Below are positions 50,784 to 62,849 of a DNA stretch of 64,000 bases, in pieces (positions within the stretch are counted from its first letter, which is position 1; each line of letters opens with the position of its first letter). The position numbers and the translations under genes are program-made. Below the pieces are notes generated by a model, which searched no databases, had not been told where the DNA came from, and was given only the letters and a program-made list of their open reading frames with translations. Source of the DNA: Sclerotinia nivalis (Eukaryota; Ascomycota; Leotiomycetes; Helotiales; Sclerotiniaceae); contig JAPEIS010000011.1 in the NCBI GenBank assembly GCA_029531795.1, forward strand, positions 1,798,001-1,862,000. Reading direction: 5' to 3'.

Positions 50784-52962
50784 CTATCTGTCCTGTACAC
50801 TTCCTACGAAACTTGGATCTTTGATACTTCCACCACCATCACCTAATCCTGCAACTGGTCGATTGTAAGACCATCCTGTAAATTGTTCTTGCATGGTTGA
50901 TGATAGTTGTCCACCTTCGACCAATGAATCGGCTGGTGCTTGAGATGTAAATTCCACATCAAAGTTCGTGGTATCAAGAGCATCCGTCTAGAATTTTGTT
51001 AGTATATTGTATTTCAACATAAAGAAAAGAAATACATACCACATTAGGCTTGAAAGTAGGCTCGTACTTTCTTTGAAGTAATTTACGCCAATCAATGCTG
51101 TGGAAGAAAGGATGTGCCTTAATCTCTGATGCACCATTTGCACCCAATCTTTGATCTGGTTTTCTGTTGAGGAGTTTTTGCAAAAGATCCTTAGCAGCAG
51201 GTGGAACAATTTCAGGACCTGGAAAGTTCAATGGCTCGCTCAAAATCTTTCGATACATCTCATTAGTGTTTTCATCGTAGAAAGGAGGTAAACCAGTCAA
51301 CATCTCATAGAGCAAAACACCAAGAGTCCACCAATCAACCGTCTTAGTATAACCTTGACCCAACAACAATTCCGGTGCCAAGTATTCGGGAGTTCCACAG
51401 AAGGTGTTGGTACGATCCTCATCCTTCATATCAAGTTTACACAAACCGAAATCACACAGTGCAATGTGACCCGAGTAATCCAATAGAATGTTCTCTGGTT
51501 TCAAGTCACGATAAATGACGTTGAATCCATGTAAACATTCTAAAGCGCAAAGTAGTTCGGCCGTATAAAATCTTGAACGATTAATATCGAAGCGAGACTC
51601 CTTTTGAAGATGATGGAAAAGTTCACCACCATTGACAAATGCCAAGACGAAATATAACTTGTCTGGTGATTGAAAGGTAAACTTGAGAGGTACGATGAAA
51701 GGGTTGTTGATTTGAGAGAGGACGGATCGTTCTGCCAATGTATGTGCAACTTCTGATCGTGAAATGATATGAGCCTTTCGAATGGTCTTGAGGGCGTAAA
51801 TTCGCTGAGTATCTTTTTTCTTGACTTGCATAACCTTTCCAAAACTTCCTTTTCCAACCACTTTCAATAAGTCGAAATCATCAATCTTCAATGCTCTTGT
51901 TCTATTCTCAACGTATTCAACTCCAATTCGAATCTTTCCTGTACCATATTGAACATCTAACCATTCAGGTCCAACTTGTCCCAATGTACTCTCCCTTCTT
52001 TGGAATTCTGCAGCAGCCTTTTCCTTGTCTTTCTTTCCCAATTTAGGATCTTCGACATATTTATGCTTCTCTTCGAATCGTGGGTTGATGCGCGTAACAC
52101 CAAGGAAAATATCTTGACTTCGACCAGATCCTGGAGGCGCATTCGGGTTTCGAAGATATAAATGGACTGCTAACTCAGTAATTCTTGAAACATCAAACTT
52201 ATATTGAGTATTATCTCCAGCCCATAGAGGGTTTTCAGGAGAACCTGCAACTGCATTGACGAAAACCTGCATCTTATCAAAATCTAACAGGGCATATGGA
52301 AGGTATTTGGAGGAAATTCGACCGTGGTTTGTAGGAACCTGAATACCACCTCCTGAAGTTTGTGGTCTTATATTTGAGTAAGATCCAGCTACTTGGTTTG
52401 AAGATCCAGAACGAACTGAACCAGCGACTCCAAAGCCATTTCCCGCAGATAATGAATTCTGAGTATGATTGCTGAAGACTTGTTTATATTGATCTGGAAG
52501 GGAGAATCCATTTCCTTCGTGAAGAGTAACGATAAGAATACCCGGTCGAGGAGCAGATTGTGGTTGAGCGGCTATGGCTTCAGAAGCAGCTTTGAAGGTC
52601 AGTATCTTTTCCATGATTCAAATTATAATTTGCGCATACCTAGACCATTATCGTTGACCGATGGTGTCGGTGATATGCTTGACTTCTCATCTTTGGAAGA
52701 TTCTCTGAGGGTTTGTGAAGAGGGTGTGCGAGAAAAGGTAGATGTGAGAGGACCAAGATGCGTCTCTTTGAGCTCTAAAAATCGATGGACAATTAGTGAT
52801 GATTCCGTTTGATATGGTCGCTTTCCAGCCCAGTCAATTTCTCCATGTGGATGATGCGTTGGTAAGCAACAGTAGGATTGATCTTAAGGCCGTAGATTGA
52901 ACTGGCTTCGAGATTGAATGTAATGAATTTCACTTACTCTTGGTGATATTCCAAGATGACAT
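50784..52962 (-). CDS. ypk1: AGC serine/threonine kinase, Ypk1/Gad8 type, 637 aa
   Basis: Exons are 52962-52938 (only 25 nt), 52774-52640, 52589-51040 and 50987-50784. Introns have GTAAGT, GTATGC and GTATGT donors and CTGAC or TACTAAC branches. The spliced start MSSWNITKKLKETHL matches the characteristic N-terminus of fungal Ypk1/Gad8. A C2-like region follows (GILIVTLHEGNGFSLP to WLDVQYGTGKIRIGVEYV). The kinase domain spans about 292-549: GKGSFGKV, Lys321 in YALK, YRDLKPEN (Asp415), DFG (Asp433) and the activation loop TNTFCGTPEYLAPE with the Pdk1-type Thr449. The tail has a turn-motif region (TSQAP, 584-588) and hydrophobic motif FTGWSY (Ser610). Known role: TORC2/Pdk1-activated control of sphingolipids, cell wall and polarity. 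Identification is strong. Confidence 0.97.
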
Positions 52963-54470
52963 CTTGGGGATGGGGAACAAAATTGTATCGGTAGGAGGGG
53001 GGGGAAGAGGGGAGAAGGATAAGGTTGTAGGTTGTAGGTTCGTAGGTAGATGTTGAAGTTGTAATTGATGTTGTATTCGGGTGGTTGTATTGAATGAGGA
53101 GTAAAAGTATCGGTATTTCCTCGAGGGAATGGAAGTTCGCTCAGTGCGTGCGTTGCGGTCAGGATTTAGCTCCAGACAACTTCCTCACAGGCGATTGCCC
53201 CGCCAAAACAGCTTACTAACCACAACGAATTGATAGAGTAATGGTATCGGTAATGAAATGAAATGAGTGAAAATGAGCGAGTGAGTGAACGTTTCTAGTA
53301 TTGTATGTGGTGAGAGTGTGAGAGTGTGAGAGTGTGAGCGTGTGAGAGTGTGAGCGTGTGAGAGTGGTAGAATAAGAAGTAGAATGAATCAAATAATAAA
53401 TTGTGTTTTCGGTAACAATCAATATTTCTTGTTTTTCCCTCTCTATATCTTGTCTCACTATATTCTTTACGATAAAGTTCAAAGATATAAAAATAAAAAG
53501 GTTGTCTCGATAATCTCGATAAATGACTAGGGAGTGCAGCGTTTGTAAGGAGGCAATTTTTCAATGTTAACACTTGTACTTCAAGAGGGGGGCTTGGATC
53601 ACGATGAGCACGTACATTCACATGGTTGATGGACCCGTGGATTAAAGTGAGAGATATCTGATACCTTCTTTTGGATATGAATAACTCATACTATTTCCAA
53701 ATTGGGTGGTGTTTTGATGTATCAATTTAAGAATATAGGTTGGGGTTAGCATTAAAGGGGATATCAATCACTCCGTACTTTGTTGTGGTTCGTCTCATAG
53801 AGAAGTTTATTAATATATCTTCAATTTTGGTGGTTCATAGAGAAATTGAGGGAGGGCCATTTATCATTCCATCATTTGTCTCTCTTCAACGAACGACGTG
53901 CATTACATTACCTTACCTTAAACCCGAAAGTTCGATAACAAAACCCGATAAGGAGAGCGGTCTTGATGTTTGATAGAGTTTAAGTTTCAAGTACGAGTAC
54001 ATCTGATTGAACCTTTAAAATTAATATGGTATAAAACTTAGATACGTACTGTAAACAACTTCTGTGCGAATTGTTGAACTCAGAATGACGAGAATGAAAA
54101 TGTATCTCATCCCCTCGCTTGGTGGGCATGGCTGGCAACTCTTTCTTGAAGTCAAGTGTTCAGCCTCACTTGATTCTGTGGCTGATGAGCCAAATCAGGA
54201 TTAGCTTATCAGACCGTAGCCTCGTCAAGCCACATCAACGATCTGTGTACCCACTCTTGGAACCTCATCGCATTTACTACTACGGTCTACCTATTAGCTA
54301 TTTCCAAAGTCATCAACTTCCTATTAATTTAGGAAATAATTCCATCAAAGAAATCATCACATTGAATCAATCAATACTTCATTTTACTTAAAGAACAATC
54401 TCCAATCTTGTGTTATCTCTGATTGTTGATCAACTGTGGCGCAAAGTCAATCCTCACGACCACCTTGACC
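52963..54470. other. divergent intergenic region, kinase and ada2
   Basis: Shared upstream region of the kinase (-) and ada2 (+). It contains a GAGTGTGA-type octamer array at 53311-53367. Frames at 53216-53621 and 53740-54391 are short or repeat-derived. No gene is supported. Confidence 0.65.
53311..53367. repeat. GAGTGTGA octamer microsatellite
   Basis: About seven tandem units of GAGTGTGA, some as GCGTGTGA, in the divergent promoter region. Confidence 0.9.
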
Positions 54471-56098
54471 ATGGGCATCATTCGCAAGAAGACCGCTATG
54501 AGAGGGGGTGAAGGTGGCGTTAAATATGTCTGTGATGTTTGCTCCGCAGATATTACTAATACCGTATGTGTTCTTTCATTCACATTTGATCTAACACCCC
54601 GCATAGTTGTCCTAATATCTAACTTCATTTCCAATTACAGGTCCGAATTCGATGCGCCCACTCTGCTTGCAATGAATACGACCTATGTGTACAATGTTTC
54701 TCAGATGGGAAATCTTCTTCACAACATCAACCTGCTACTCATCCATTTCGAGTCATCGAGCAAAATTCCGTCCCAATTTATACAAAAGATTGGGGGGCAG
54801 ATGAGGAGTTATTGTTATTGGAAGGCTGCGAGATATATGGATTAGGATCTTGGGCAGATATCGCAGATCACATTGGAGGATTTCGAAGTAAAGATGAGGT
54901 TAAAGAACATTACAAGAGGGTTTATTTGGATAGTCCAAAATTTCCATTACCAAAACGAGCCAGCCCACATGATACCGAATTGATGGATGCATTACCTCGA
55001 GAAGAATTTCAAGCTCAAAAGAAGAGAAGAATAGAGGAACGAAAAGAGGCAGCTAAAAATGCACCTCCTCCACAACCTAAGAAAAAACCCACAGCCAGTG
55101 TACCATCATGTCATGAAATTCAAGGTTATATGCCTGGTCGTCTGGAATTCGAAACCGAATATGCGAATGAAGCAGAGGAGGCTGTTCAACTTATGTCATT
55201 CGAACCTGGTGATGGAACCAATCCTATCACAGGAAAGTTAGAACCGGAATTCGAACTCAAAATGACAGTAATGAACATATATAACCAGCGATTAACTCAA
55301 CGAGCCGATCGTAAAAAGGTCATATTTGAACATAACCTTCTAGAATATCGGAAAGCAGTTGCTCTTGACAAAAAGCGCACCAAAGAGGAGAGGGATCTTC
55401 TTACCCGTGCAAAACCTTTCGCAAGAATGATGAATCATGATGACTTTGAGGAATTTTCCAAAGGTCTCATTGATGAGTTAAATTTACGACTAGCAGTTCA
55501 ACAATTACAAGAGTGGAGACAAATGAAGATAGGAGATCTCAAAAGCGGAGAGAAATATGAGCAAGAGAAGCAACAGAGACTTCAAAAAGCACAACCTATG
55601 GGTAGCATGGATCGTGAACGATATGCTACAAGTGCAAAGAACAAACCTCCTCCTGTTATTGAAACTCCAAGTGGTGCGGCTGCATTAGTTGCTCCTGATT
55701 TACCGGATTCCATCCTCAAATTCGAATCAAATGATGATAAAGAAAATCTTTTGAATGGTACTAATGCTCCTACAAATGGAATCAAGCAACAATCCCCCGT
55801 CATTAAACGCGAACCAATACAAGTTCAGCCTCTATCAACAATCACACCATTACCACTTAACCCCTCATGTACTCCCGATTACCATCTTTTAACACCAGGA
55901 GAAATAGATCTCTGTGAGAAGACTAGATTAAATCCAAAACCATATCTAGTAATCAAAGAAGCGGTTTTGAAAGAGGCATTAAAGGGAGATGGAAAGTTGA
56001 AAAGGAAAATGGTTAAGGAGATTGCTAGGGTAGAAGGGGCGAAGGGTGGAAAGATCTTTGATTTTTTCTTACATGTTGGATGGGTTGGGAAGGCGTAG
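54471..56098 (+). CDS. ada2: transcriptional adaptor Ada2 of SAGA-type complexes, 516 aa
   Basis: Exon 1 is 54471-54563 and exon 2 is 54641-56098. The 77-nt intron has a GTATGT donor and TTACAG acceptor, phase 0. An upstream in-frame ATG at 54423 exists, but [16 protein letters not shown] matches the family start. The intron splits the ZZ zinc finger: CDVC at residues 21-24, then [20 protein letters not shown] domain follows ([29 protein letters not shown], about 78-125). Next come a long Lys/Glu-rich middle with coiled-coil character and a C-terminal SWIRM domain (about 425-516, from [16 protein letters not shown] to [11 protein letters not shown]). Ada2 couples to Gcn5 and stimulates histone H3 acetylation in the nucleus. 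Length and domain order are typical. Confidence 0.97.
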
Positions 56099-56950
56099 GA
56101 GAGGGTTTCACGTCTTGCTAATGATCAAGACGGAGAGAGGGCATCGTCTTCCCAAGTCATCTCATGGCGATTTGGAGAGGAACCGTGCTTGCTTTGACGC
56201 GGTTGATTATAGGAATGGCACACACATTTTTCGGCGTTTATGAAGATGGATGGTGTTAAAGACTTTCTTGCAGTGCTTCCTGCCAATTAGCTAGGTGTTT
56301 GGGAAAACATGGAAATGCTTTCTTTGAGGATGAGGTTTTCATGGCCATATATCGGGATGCATGTACACTGTGGTGTAGCTAGGCGCTGATTTGGCGCTAT
56401 GGAGGATGAGATGTGGATTATTGATTTGACTGGTCAATTGGGGTGGGTTTTACATTTGGTGTTTACGGTCTGCTAATTGGTATGGATAAATAAGGACAGG
56501 GTTAGGAATATGTATGCCTTACCCTAAGGAGTCAGAGAGTCATGATACGCTTGGTGCAAATGTGGGCGTTGTGTTCGGACTTGCTGCTGTGCAAATTGGC
56601 GGGTAAATGTGCATGGATAGATACTTGACTTATATGAGGGAAGATCTTATGAAAGGAGGGTGGACAGGTGTTGGGATGGGGTTTTGGTGTGTGGATGAGG
56701 TATGATGGATGGGGTTAATAGGGCTAGCGATGTATAAAGCAGTATAGAGATCCAGTAGATTGAATGTAGATATTGGGAATTATATTATATTGAATTAATC
56801 TTGTGTATTTTTTTTGGGTTCTATTTGGTATGATATATGGTGTATGGAGAAGTGTGGTTGTGGTTGTAGTTGTGGTTGTGTTGTAGTGGCGTGACATTAA
56901 TCTATGATATAAGGAATTAGAAATGAGAGGGAAGAGAGAGAGAGGAAAAG

Positions 56951-57015
56951 GAAGAGGAAGAGGAAGAGGAAGAGGAAGAGGAAGAGGAAGAGGAAGAGGA
57001 AGAGGAAGAGGAAGA
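56951..57015. repeat. (GAAGAG)n hexamer array
   Basis: Ten or so copies of GAAGAG on the plus strand, a purine-only strand that could form triplex-type DNA. Confidence 0.95.
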
Positions 57016-57110
57016 GAATTATCTTTATTTATATTTATATTTATATATATATATATTTATTTATTTATTTGTATATATTCGTATATGGTTCGGAAGAGAA
57101 AAAGTGGAAA

Positions 57111-57213
57111 GGAGAGAGGAGAGAGGAGAGAGGAGAGAGGAGAGAGGAGAGAGGAGAGAGGAGAGAGGAGAGAGGAGAGAGGAGAGAGGAGAGAGGAGAG
57201 AGGAGAGAGAGAG
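57111..57213. repeat. (GGAGAGA)n heptamer array
   Basis: About fourteen near-perfect tandem heptamers, again all purine on the plus strand. Confidence 0.95.
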
Positions 57214-57943
57214 ATGTTTTATATTTTAAAGTTTTGGATTTGTATGTTTGGATTTGTATGTTTGAATCTGTCGGTGGGAACGTATATGAGAATAGTGAAG
57301 CTTCGATAATAATTCATAAGATTCGTATTGATTTGTCTAAAGAATTAGAACTATAAAATCACCGAATTATATAATATTCGGTCCTTCGCTGCCGAGACAG
57401 TAGCGTCAATACTGGTGGGTTATGTGATTAATATCCCGACTGAATCTATATTCTTAAATCTATATTATTAAATCCGTGTTCTCGAAGTAATCTATATAAA
57501 TAATAATTTGAGAGATGATGAATGATGATTTAGATATTGATAATTGATAATTGAATGAATAAAAGGTAAGATATTGATAATTGATAGTTGATAGTTGAAT
57601 GAATTAAGGGAAAGATTTTTTGGATTGGAATTGGGATTTGGATTTGGATTTGGATTAGAGTGTGATTTTGTTGAATAATGAAGAAAGGAGGAGGAGAAAA
57701 GAGGACAGTAGAAGACGGGAAGGAGGGAGGGAGAAGGTAGGGTGAAAGTTGGGAGATGAGAGATGGGAGATGGTTGGATTTGAAGGAGGGGGGAAAGTTG
57801 GAGGTTGGTTGGATTTAAAAAATAGAGAAGGAAAAGAAAAACAATAGATTTTGGGGTGTGAGTTTTGGGATTTGGATTTTGGATTTTGGACTTAATTTTA
57901 ATTTCCGTGTTGGAACTTTTGATATTGATTCTGAGAAAGTTAG

Positions 57944-58047
57944 TGTCACGGGGCTAGAACTCTACCACTAGGCCACGAAACCTCTAAAAGGGTAGAAGTA
58001 GTTTGATCGGTATCAATACTACTCGATAGAGTTATGAACCCGTGACA
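57944..58047. mobile_element. 104-bp LTR-like element with 5-bp target duplication
   Basis: The element begins TGTCACGGG and ends CCCGTGACA, with TG...CA termini and a 9-bp perfect inverted repeat. It is flanked on both sides by the direct repeat GTTAG (57939-57943 and 58048-58052). A 5-bp duplication with TG...CA ends is the hallmark of LTR retrotransposon integration, so this looks like a very short solo LTR or SMART/TRIM-type remnant. On the minus strand it contains TGGCCTAGTGG (57965-57975), a perfect match to the tRNA box A consensus, within a tRNA-like sequence. The longer inverted match (AACTCTA/TAGAGTT) and an inner GTAGT...ACTAC stem suggest a foldable RNA. Confidence 0.8.
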
Positions 58048-58052
58048 GTTAG

Positions 58053-60179
58053 AAATTTGAAGGGATTGAGAACTATATTGTTAAATATGAAAGGAACTGA
58101 TGTAAAGGGGAGAGGGAGGGAGAAGTGGTTTTTGAGGAAGCTTAGAGTGTGGTTTAAACTAGATGTATTGAAATTGGAAGTAGAAATTGTGATTGGGGTT
58201 ATTGGGGTAATTGGGGTGTGAAGAATAATAGGTTATAAGGAGTGGGAAAGATGTTTTAATCTTCAGAGGGTCAAAGAGAGGGATTGGGGGATTTGGAGGA
58301 TGGTGGAAATATGATGGAATTTGGATGGGGGAGGGTATATATAGTATAAGTATACTAGATAGTATAGTATGGTAATGAAGAAAGGTAAAGGGTGTTTACT
58401 GTAGAAATATTTAAAGAATGAAGGGGATGGAAAAGTGTGGAATAGCGGGGTTGATATTGATTGAGTGGAAGGGATTTTGGAATGGGAATAGTGTGGTATG
58501 AGGAAATCGGGGGGTTGTTTAGCGTAGAGGGATTTGAAGAAATTGAAAAGAGAAATATAGAAATAAAAATAGAGGGAGAAGAGGATTTTTGATTGGGATG
58601 AAAGCAATCATTTTGAAAGTGAGTATGTGATTAGCGAATAGGTGGGTGGTTTTGGGAATGTATGGAAAGTTGTATTGGGGTTTGAGGTTTGGAAGGAAGG
58701 AAAAGAGGAGGAGGAAGGAGGAGGAAGGAGGAGGAAGGAGGAGGAAGGAGGAGGAAGAGATAAAAGAGGAAAAAAGGGGAAAGGGGGAAATGGAAGAATG
58801 GAGGAATGGTATGGATATTAGTTAAGGAGATAAGTCGAGATTGAATATAGTGGAATAGGGTAAATAAATAAGCGGTAAAAAAACAGGAAGAGGATAAATC
58901 TCTAAATGGAGTTTTATATAAGAATAATCTAAAATAATAGAAGAAGGATATGTGTGATAGTGGTTAGACGAGGAATAATAATAGATAGACGGAGAAAAGG
59001 CGAGAGGGAAATAGAGAGGATGTAAAAAGGCAATGAAGAATACACAGGAATTGGAATGGAAGAAGTTAGGAGGCGGTGTTTTAGAGGATGATGATGGAGA
59101 AATTGAGGTTAAGAATACTTTATTACCTATAAGAATTACTGAAGATAAAATACTAGATAATAAATAACTAATGAAATAAAGCAGAAAAGACCTAAAATAG
59201 AAATAACTATTGTGAAATAGATAGATCGAGATACATGTATTCCAATAACATATTATAAAGAAGTATAAGAAGAAGAACTGATTATATTATATTATAAAGA
59301 CTTCAAATAGTAGAATTGATAAAATAAACAATGGATTGAATTATATTCAAATAATATACAAATGGATTAATGAAAATGATTGATTATTCAAGGAGGGGAG
59401 AACAGAGTCTTCCCTTTATATCTCACTACAAAGGATTATATAACCTCATAACTATAAACTTGCTAGATTAAAGTAGTAGATAAAAGTCAATATTTGGATA
59501 TTTATAATGAATGGGATACTATATTCGAGATAGTAGTGGAGAGTATAGAGTAAGAACGAGTGATATATAGAAGTTTACTTAACGGTGAAAAGATGGAATA
59601 ATATACAAATAGAAAAAGAAAGACAGAAGGAAAGTAAAGAATAAGAAATTAAAAGGAAAAGAAGCAAGAGATAGGATATTGGGAGCTGTATGGACTGAGC
59701 CTTGGGGATTTTAAACTATTTATATAATGAGAATAAAAATGAGAATGAAGAAGTAAAATTGAACTCGAAGTAAAGGTATATATAAGACTAGATCGATGTG
59801 ACAAGAATTAAACTTTGAAAATAATAGAATGGACGGGAGGAAAGTGAATTAGATATTATTTTGGACTGTAGGTTGGAGTTTTTAAAACTCTGGTTGATAA
59901 TTGAGGAGGTTTTGGATGATGTTTGAATGTTTGGACTTCGGAGAGTGATGTAAATATTAGGTTGAAAGCGAAGGGTAGGGGTGCAGAACGGGGCTCAACT
60001 GAGGCTCAACTGGGATAGGTATACATGTTGGAAGGGCATCTGATCGTCAAATCCGAGTTGGGATATAGGAGTGAGGTGAAATTGATGTGGAGTTTGAGTC
60101 TCAGAACTTTGAAATGGAACACAGTATAGCATGATAGAAGAACAAAAGACGGTTTGATTGAGTGAAATAGTCCAGGGAT
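58053..60179. other. gene desert
   Basis: AT- and purine-rich sequence with almost no open frame. It includes a (GAGGAAGGAG)n array at 58705-58757. No gene, RNA or clear repeat family was recognised elsewhere. Confidence 0.65.
58705..58757. repeat. GAGGAAGGAG decamer array
   Basis: About five tandem copies of a purine-only decamer. Confidence 0.9.
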
Positions 60180-61440
60180 TCAGATGAAGATTTTCGTCGA
60201 AATCCCTAGTTCTAAAATGATATCTAAATTAACATCCTTCAAAGTGGAAGCATGACGTTGCATGAAGGAGTGGAAGTCGTCGGTATTAGATGTCCATATT
60301 GGCAGAGACAAACTCTTCAGTCTTGGAAGAGTAACATCTCTCATTAAACAGCTGATGTCGACGTGGTGATGAAAGCCGCAATCGATTCCATCCTGCCCAT
60401 TACACCATATTTGAACTCAATAGTCAGAGTAGAGAGTTGTTTAGCATGTGGACTGGGAACCGCCTCATATCAAGTGTAGATACATGATTGAAATGCAGAA
60501 ACAAGGTTTGAACATTTGAGAGGATAGTCGGCAGCGCGGGTTCGATAAAATTGAAGTTGTGATTGTGCGTCTTGAGAAGCGTTGAGTCCCCCAGTAATTC
60601 TGTCGCTCTCATAAGAATTGGTTCTTAAATCTTGCGATTGTTGGCGAGGTACAAGACGACTTGGACCCGGGTCATCCGGTTGCCATGATCGTATACGCCG
60701 TTGGTCCGGTCGACTCCGAGTCAACAAGTGTGTGATGCCCCATGACTCATTATTGAGAAGCTGGGATTTTATAGCTATAGTCTTCCATACATTTCGGTCA
60801 GGAAATCATAATCTTCCACAGCTTGAGCAGTGTGCGATATGACTTTTTGGATGTTGAGTAGCAATCTCATGATTTGAATGAAAAATTCGTATTTAAAACC
60901 AGAGACACATTCATCGAAGTCATCCTAGAAGGGGCAGAGCCAAGATCCTAAAGCGAGGTTTCCATCTCTGAAAACTATGGGAGGTCAAGAATCCTATGGA
61001 ACAAATCTGAGATTTAAAATATGTCTTAAAGTATCCACATTTAACGTTTCGGTTAGAAACGTATTGAAGTCGTTATCGTATTAGATACCAATAGTCAGCC
61101 ATATCTTTGAGGGTAATGACGAAGAACAGGATATTGTGCGATACTCGTGAGACGTCTAGCCGACCTTGGTATGTGAATCTCACGGAAAAGAATTCTTGAT
61201 GCAGTATGATTGTATTGCCCTGTTAGCACATCGTGCTGATTTGAGAGTCTATGCATCGCAATCACTGAAAATGATATTCAATACTTCGTTCGAGATTGCT
61301 CTGGATTTGTTAGGGACGTTCTCGATATCTTTATCATTGGATTGCTGGGACGAAACCGCCGAGCTGAGTCCCTGGCCAAATGTTGAAGATATGGTATTGT
61401 TGTTATCTGGGAGGACAGACTTCGAAAGCTGGGATTTATT
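60180..61440 (-). pseudogene. degraded F-box/LRR-type gene
   Basis: Read on the minus strand from right to left. A segment NEVLNIIFSDCDA near 61.3 kb, then TLKSARCANRAIQSY after a stop, resembles the start of a fungal F-box (LPNEVLxxIFxx...LKxARLxxR). Further on, LPTILSNVQTLFLHFNHVSTL and, in another frame, LMRDVTLPRLKSLSLPIW followed by STLKDVNLDIIL look like the leucine-rich C-terminal part of such proteins. Stops and at least two frame changes separate the pieces. No set of introns rescues the order cleanly. I infer a decayed gene. The family call is by motif pattern and is moderate. Confidence 0.5.
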
Positions 61441-61459
61441 ACTGCATGGGATTGAGTAA

Positions 61460-62399
61460 TGTATGGAAAGATAATTTTGGTTGTATCGAGTAAGAGTGTA
61501 TGAAAAGGTATTGGGTAGACAAGAAGTTGTTTATCGATGTAAGTCCGTATTTCTTCTTTGATATAAGTATTTACAAAATGATATTTGATGGAGATGGGGA
61601 TAACAGGTGAGTTATTTGAGATATTCTTTCCTTGCCATGTTTTATATACTAAAAATGGAAGTAGAGAATATAACTAACTCATGAGCTTAGCCCAACCTTT
61701 GACTTAATTAGGAGATATTGGAGCTTTCGAGTACATTACATAACACATGATACATGAAAGATAGAGGCAGAGATGTTTGTATGTAAAAAGTAAAACTAAA
61801 TCCAAATCTTCATCCCAGGAAATTGTAGTAAGAAAGACGACAGTGCCATCATGCGAGAGTTAGACATTATCGATCGCCTGAAGAATTGTGTCACGTGATA
61901 ATTTTCACCAGTGCAATGAACAGAATAATCTATTTTCAAACTAGTAATACGCATTAATGGGAATACAGATGACATGATGGAAGGGCGGAAGTTGTTTGGG
62001 AAAAGGATGAGAATCTGATCTTTCTGTGATATGATGTTTATACTGGTGTATAGAATGATATACATCCTCACGTCGTTGTATGTAATGAAGTACACCATTA
62101 GACAGTATATCATCCATCTATCACTAAGATTTATAAATCAATCGGCTGAAAATTGGCGAATTTTAGAATTCCTTCAAAAATCATACAAATATCACTGATA
62201 CTCTGTATATTGGGCCGTTATACCGTCGTGCAGGTAATCGACGAGATAATTGGGGGCAAAGAGGTTTTGATATAATGGCTCGAAGAAGTTTGACACCATT
62301 TATAGGGCAAACAATTTCACCATATATGTTTGATTTCTGGAGTCGCGCATCCCACAATGCAAGTAACTCGACGATTAATGGGAGAATATAGGAACATAT
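61460..62399. other. intergenic or continuation of F-box/LRR relics
   Basis: A minus-strand frame at 61796-62113 ends with LRR-like patterns (FPLMRITSLKIDYSV). It may belong to the neighbouring relic at 62400-62849. Stops separate them and no clean splice path was found. Confidence 0.35.
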
Positions 62400-62849
62400 T
62401 TAATGGCTCGACGCATTTCGTTCTGGCAACCTTGGAACACGGGAGACAGCTTTACCATCGATAATTGATATCCGCCAGTCACACATCTCGGAGCGCAATG
62501 CAGTGCTTGTGTTTACCTGACCGCAGTCGTCAGTACCAATACCAAAGCAATTGAATCGCAGGTGTGAAACGCATGAGACAAGATTGTTTGCATTATCAAT
62601 ACTGATACCACATAACCTCGGACATTGAATATTGAGGTAACTGTAGGTGACCCTATTCAATCCGTCCATTACACACTTGGGTAGACGGGTAGCATTCCCA
62701 GTCATTCCACACATACGAAGGAAAGGGGCTAATTGTTGCGATATATCTGAGTTTGACAGGTCGAAGCTAAATATATGCCGAAAATGTTCCAGAACAGGTT
62801 TTGTTCCTGGCTTGTTGTCGATGCAGAACCTAGTAAGGATTACCAACAT
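62400..62849 (-). pseudogene. possible F-box/LRR-like gene fragment, 149 codons
   Basis: A minus-strand frame with balanced composition and leucine/isoleucine-rich repeats of LRR character (CPRLCGISIDNANNLVSCV, then HLRFNCFG). No F-box, start context or complete domain is visible. The frame may begin upstream through an exon I could not place, and may extend toward 61796. It lies next to the clearer F-box relic on the same strand, so a duplicated and decayed gene family is plausible. An intact small gene cannot be excluded. Confidence 0.35.

Larger units (their letters stand above)
56099..57943. other. intergenic, purine-rich repeats
   Basis: Begins with the ada2 3' UTR. It then contains a (GAAGAG)n hexamer array and a GGAGAGA heptamer array, separated by AT-rich sequence. 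Open frames across these arrays are repeat artefacts. Confidence 0.7.

Noticed and set aside
52466..52812. 115-codon plus-strand frame
   Set aside because: Antisense shadow of the kinase gene, whose exons explain the conservation.
56923..57356. Arg/Gly- and Glu/Arg-rich frames
   Set aside because: Encoded by (GAAGAG)n and (GGAGAGA)n arrays only, with no flanking protein-like sequence.
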